From assembly GCA_017547995.1 (NCBI GenBank), contig JAFYNW010000306.1, forward strand, positions 1 through 5,334: a stretch of 5,334 nucleotides of DNA, read 5' to 3'. The notes below the pieces were generated by a model. It saw only the letters and a program-made list of their open reading frames with translations. It did not search any database and was not told the origin of the DNA. Origin of the DNA: Clostridia bacterium. GTDB taxonomy: Bacteria; Bacillota; Clostridia; Oscillospirales; Butyricicoccaceae. Below are positions 4,922-5,334 of this stretch, piece after piece (the stretch's first letter is position 1; the number at the start of each line of letters is the position of its first letter). The position numbers and the translations under genes were made by a program.

Positions 4922-5334
4922 ATGTCCCGCAAAGATAATTCAATAGACAATATTTATCAGCTGAACGGCAAGGTGCCATTGAGCAAGGCTATTCCATTCG
5001 GTCTTCAGCATATTCTCGCCATGTTCGTGGCGAATATCGCTCCGATTATCATCGTAACGGGTGCCTGCGGTCTTTCCTCTCAGGAAACTGCGTCCCTTAT
5101 CCAGACTGCTATGATTATTGCAGGTATCGGCTCGCTTATCCAGATGTTCCCGATTTTCAAGGTTGGCTCAGGGCTGCCTATCGTAATGGGTATCAGCTTC
5201 ACCTTCGTTTCGATTTTCTGCTACGTCGGCCCTAAATACGGCTACGGCGCTGTTATCGGCGCGATTATCGTGGGCGGTATTGTGGAAGGCATACTCGGTC
5301 TTTTCGCAAAATACTGGCGCAAGCTCATCACCCC
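4922..5334 (+). CDS. pbuX: Xanthine permease, NCS2 family (3' end outside the window)
   Basis: The first 137 residues of a longer membrane transporter are present; the frame is open to the window edge. Full-length relatives have about 430-460 residues, so roughly a third is seen. Residues 23-46 form the first membrane helix and carry the Gln-His pair (QH at 29-30) typical of NCS2 nucleobase transporters. GSGLPIVMGISF (82-93) is the conserved third-helix region, and further hydrophobic segments follow (about 92-100 and 107-123). It should bring xanthine into the cell by proton symport for Xpt to use. Adjacency to xpt favours xanthine over uracil or urate as substrate. The start at 4922 is three bases after the xpt stop; AGGGGG at 4905-4910, inside xpt, is the likely ribosome binding site, so the two are one transcript. 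Confidence 0.93.
   Translation, partial: MSRKDNSIDNIYQLNGKVPLSKAIPFGLQHILAMFVANIAPIIIVTGACGLSSQETASLIQTAMIIAGIGSLIQMFPIFKVGSGLPIVMGISFTFVSIFCYVGPKYGYGAVIGAIIVGGIVEGILGLFAKYWRKLIT

Overview
The window reads as chromosomal DNA of a gut-type Clostridia, most likely the Ruminococcaceae/Oscillospiraceae group. The clues are a SCIFF peptide with its radical SAM maturase (a pair nearly universal in, and typical of, Clostridia), an xpt-pbuX purine salvage pair of Firmicutes type, strong AGGAGG-like ribosome binding sites, vegetative sigma-A promoters and T-tailed intrinsic terminators. All supported genes are on the + strand. The genus assignment is inference.

Layout. Positions 1-400 hold a small three-helix membrane protein (70-357) with a strong ribosome binding site, closed by a hairpin terminator. 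Positions 401-518 hold one copy of a short palindromic intergenic repeat and an extended -10 promoter. This promoter drives a 257-residue GNAT acetyltransferase with an uncharacterised N-terminal half (519-1292). Positions 1313-2967 are the centrepiece. A near-perfect promoter leads to scfA (1380-1532, a 50-residue six-cysteine SCIFF/ranthipeptide precursor). A terminator-like hairpin follows in the 58-base gap, then scfB (1591-2967, the RRE/radical SAM/SPASM thioether maturase), which ends at a strong GAAA-loop terminator. Positions 3007-3236 contain no gene; they hold two more copies of the palindromic repeat and an extended -10 promoter. That promoter serves a two-gene unit: a YbaK-type Cys-tRNA(Pro) deacylase (3237-3701) and a RimJ/RimL-type GNAT acetyltransferase (3711-4268). 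A consensus promoter packed into the next 59 bases starts the xpt-pbuX operon: xanthine phosphoribosyltransferase (4328-4918) and an NCS2 xanthine permease that runs off the window end (4922 onward).

How they work together. ScfB should bind the ScfA leader through its N-terminal PqqD-like domain and install Cys-to-residue thioether bridges in the Cys-rich core. The hairpin between the two genes probably lets much more precursor than enzyme be made. PbuX would import xanthine and Xpt would convert it to XMP with PRPP. The YbaK protein clears Cys mischarged on tRNA(Pro). The two acetyltransferases cannot be assigned substrates from sequence.

Most interesting points: the SCIFF core has Gly at position 37, where the family usually has Thr (the residue I recall as a reported thioether acceptor); the SCIFF pair stands apart from the sec/yajC genes that often flank it; xpt has no room for the purine riboswitch that often controls it; and a 27-29 bp palindromic repeat occurs three times with conserved ends. 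The SCIFF system itself is known, so I do not claim an undescribed system.
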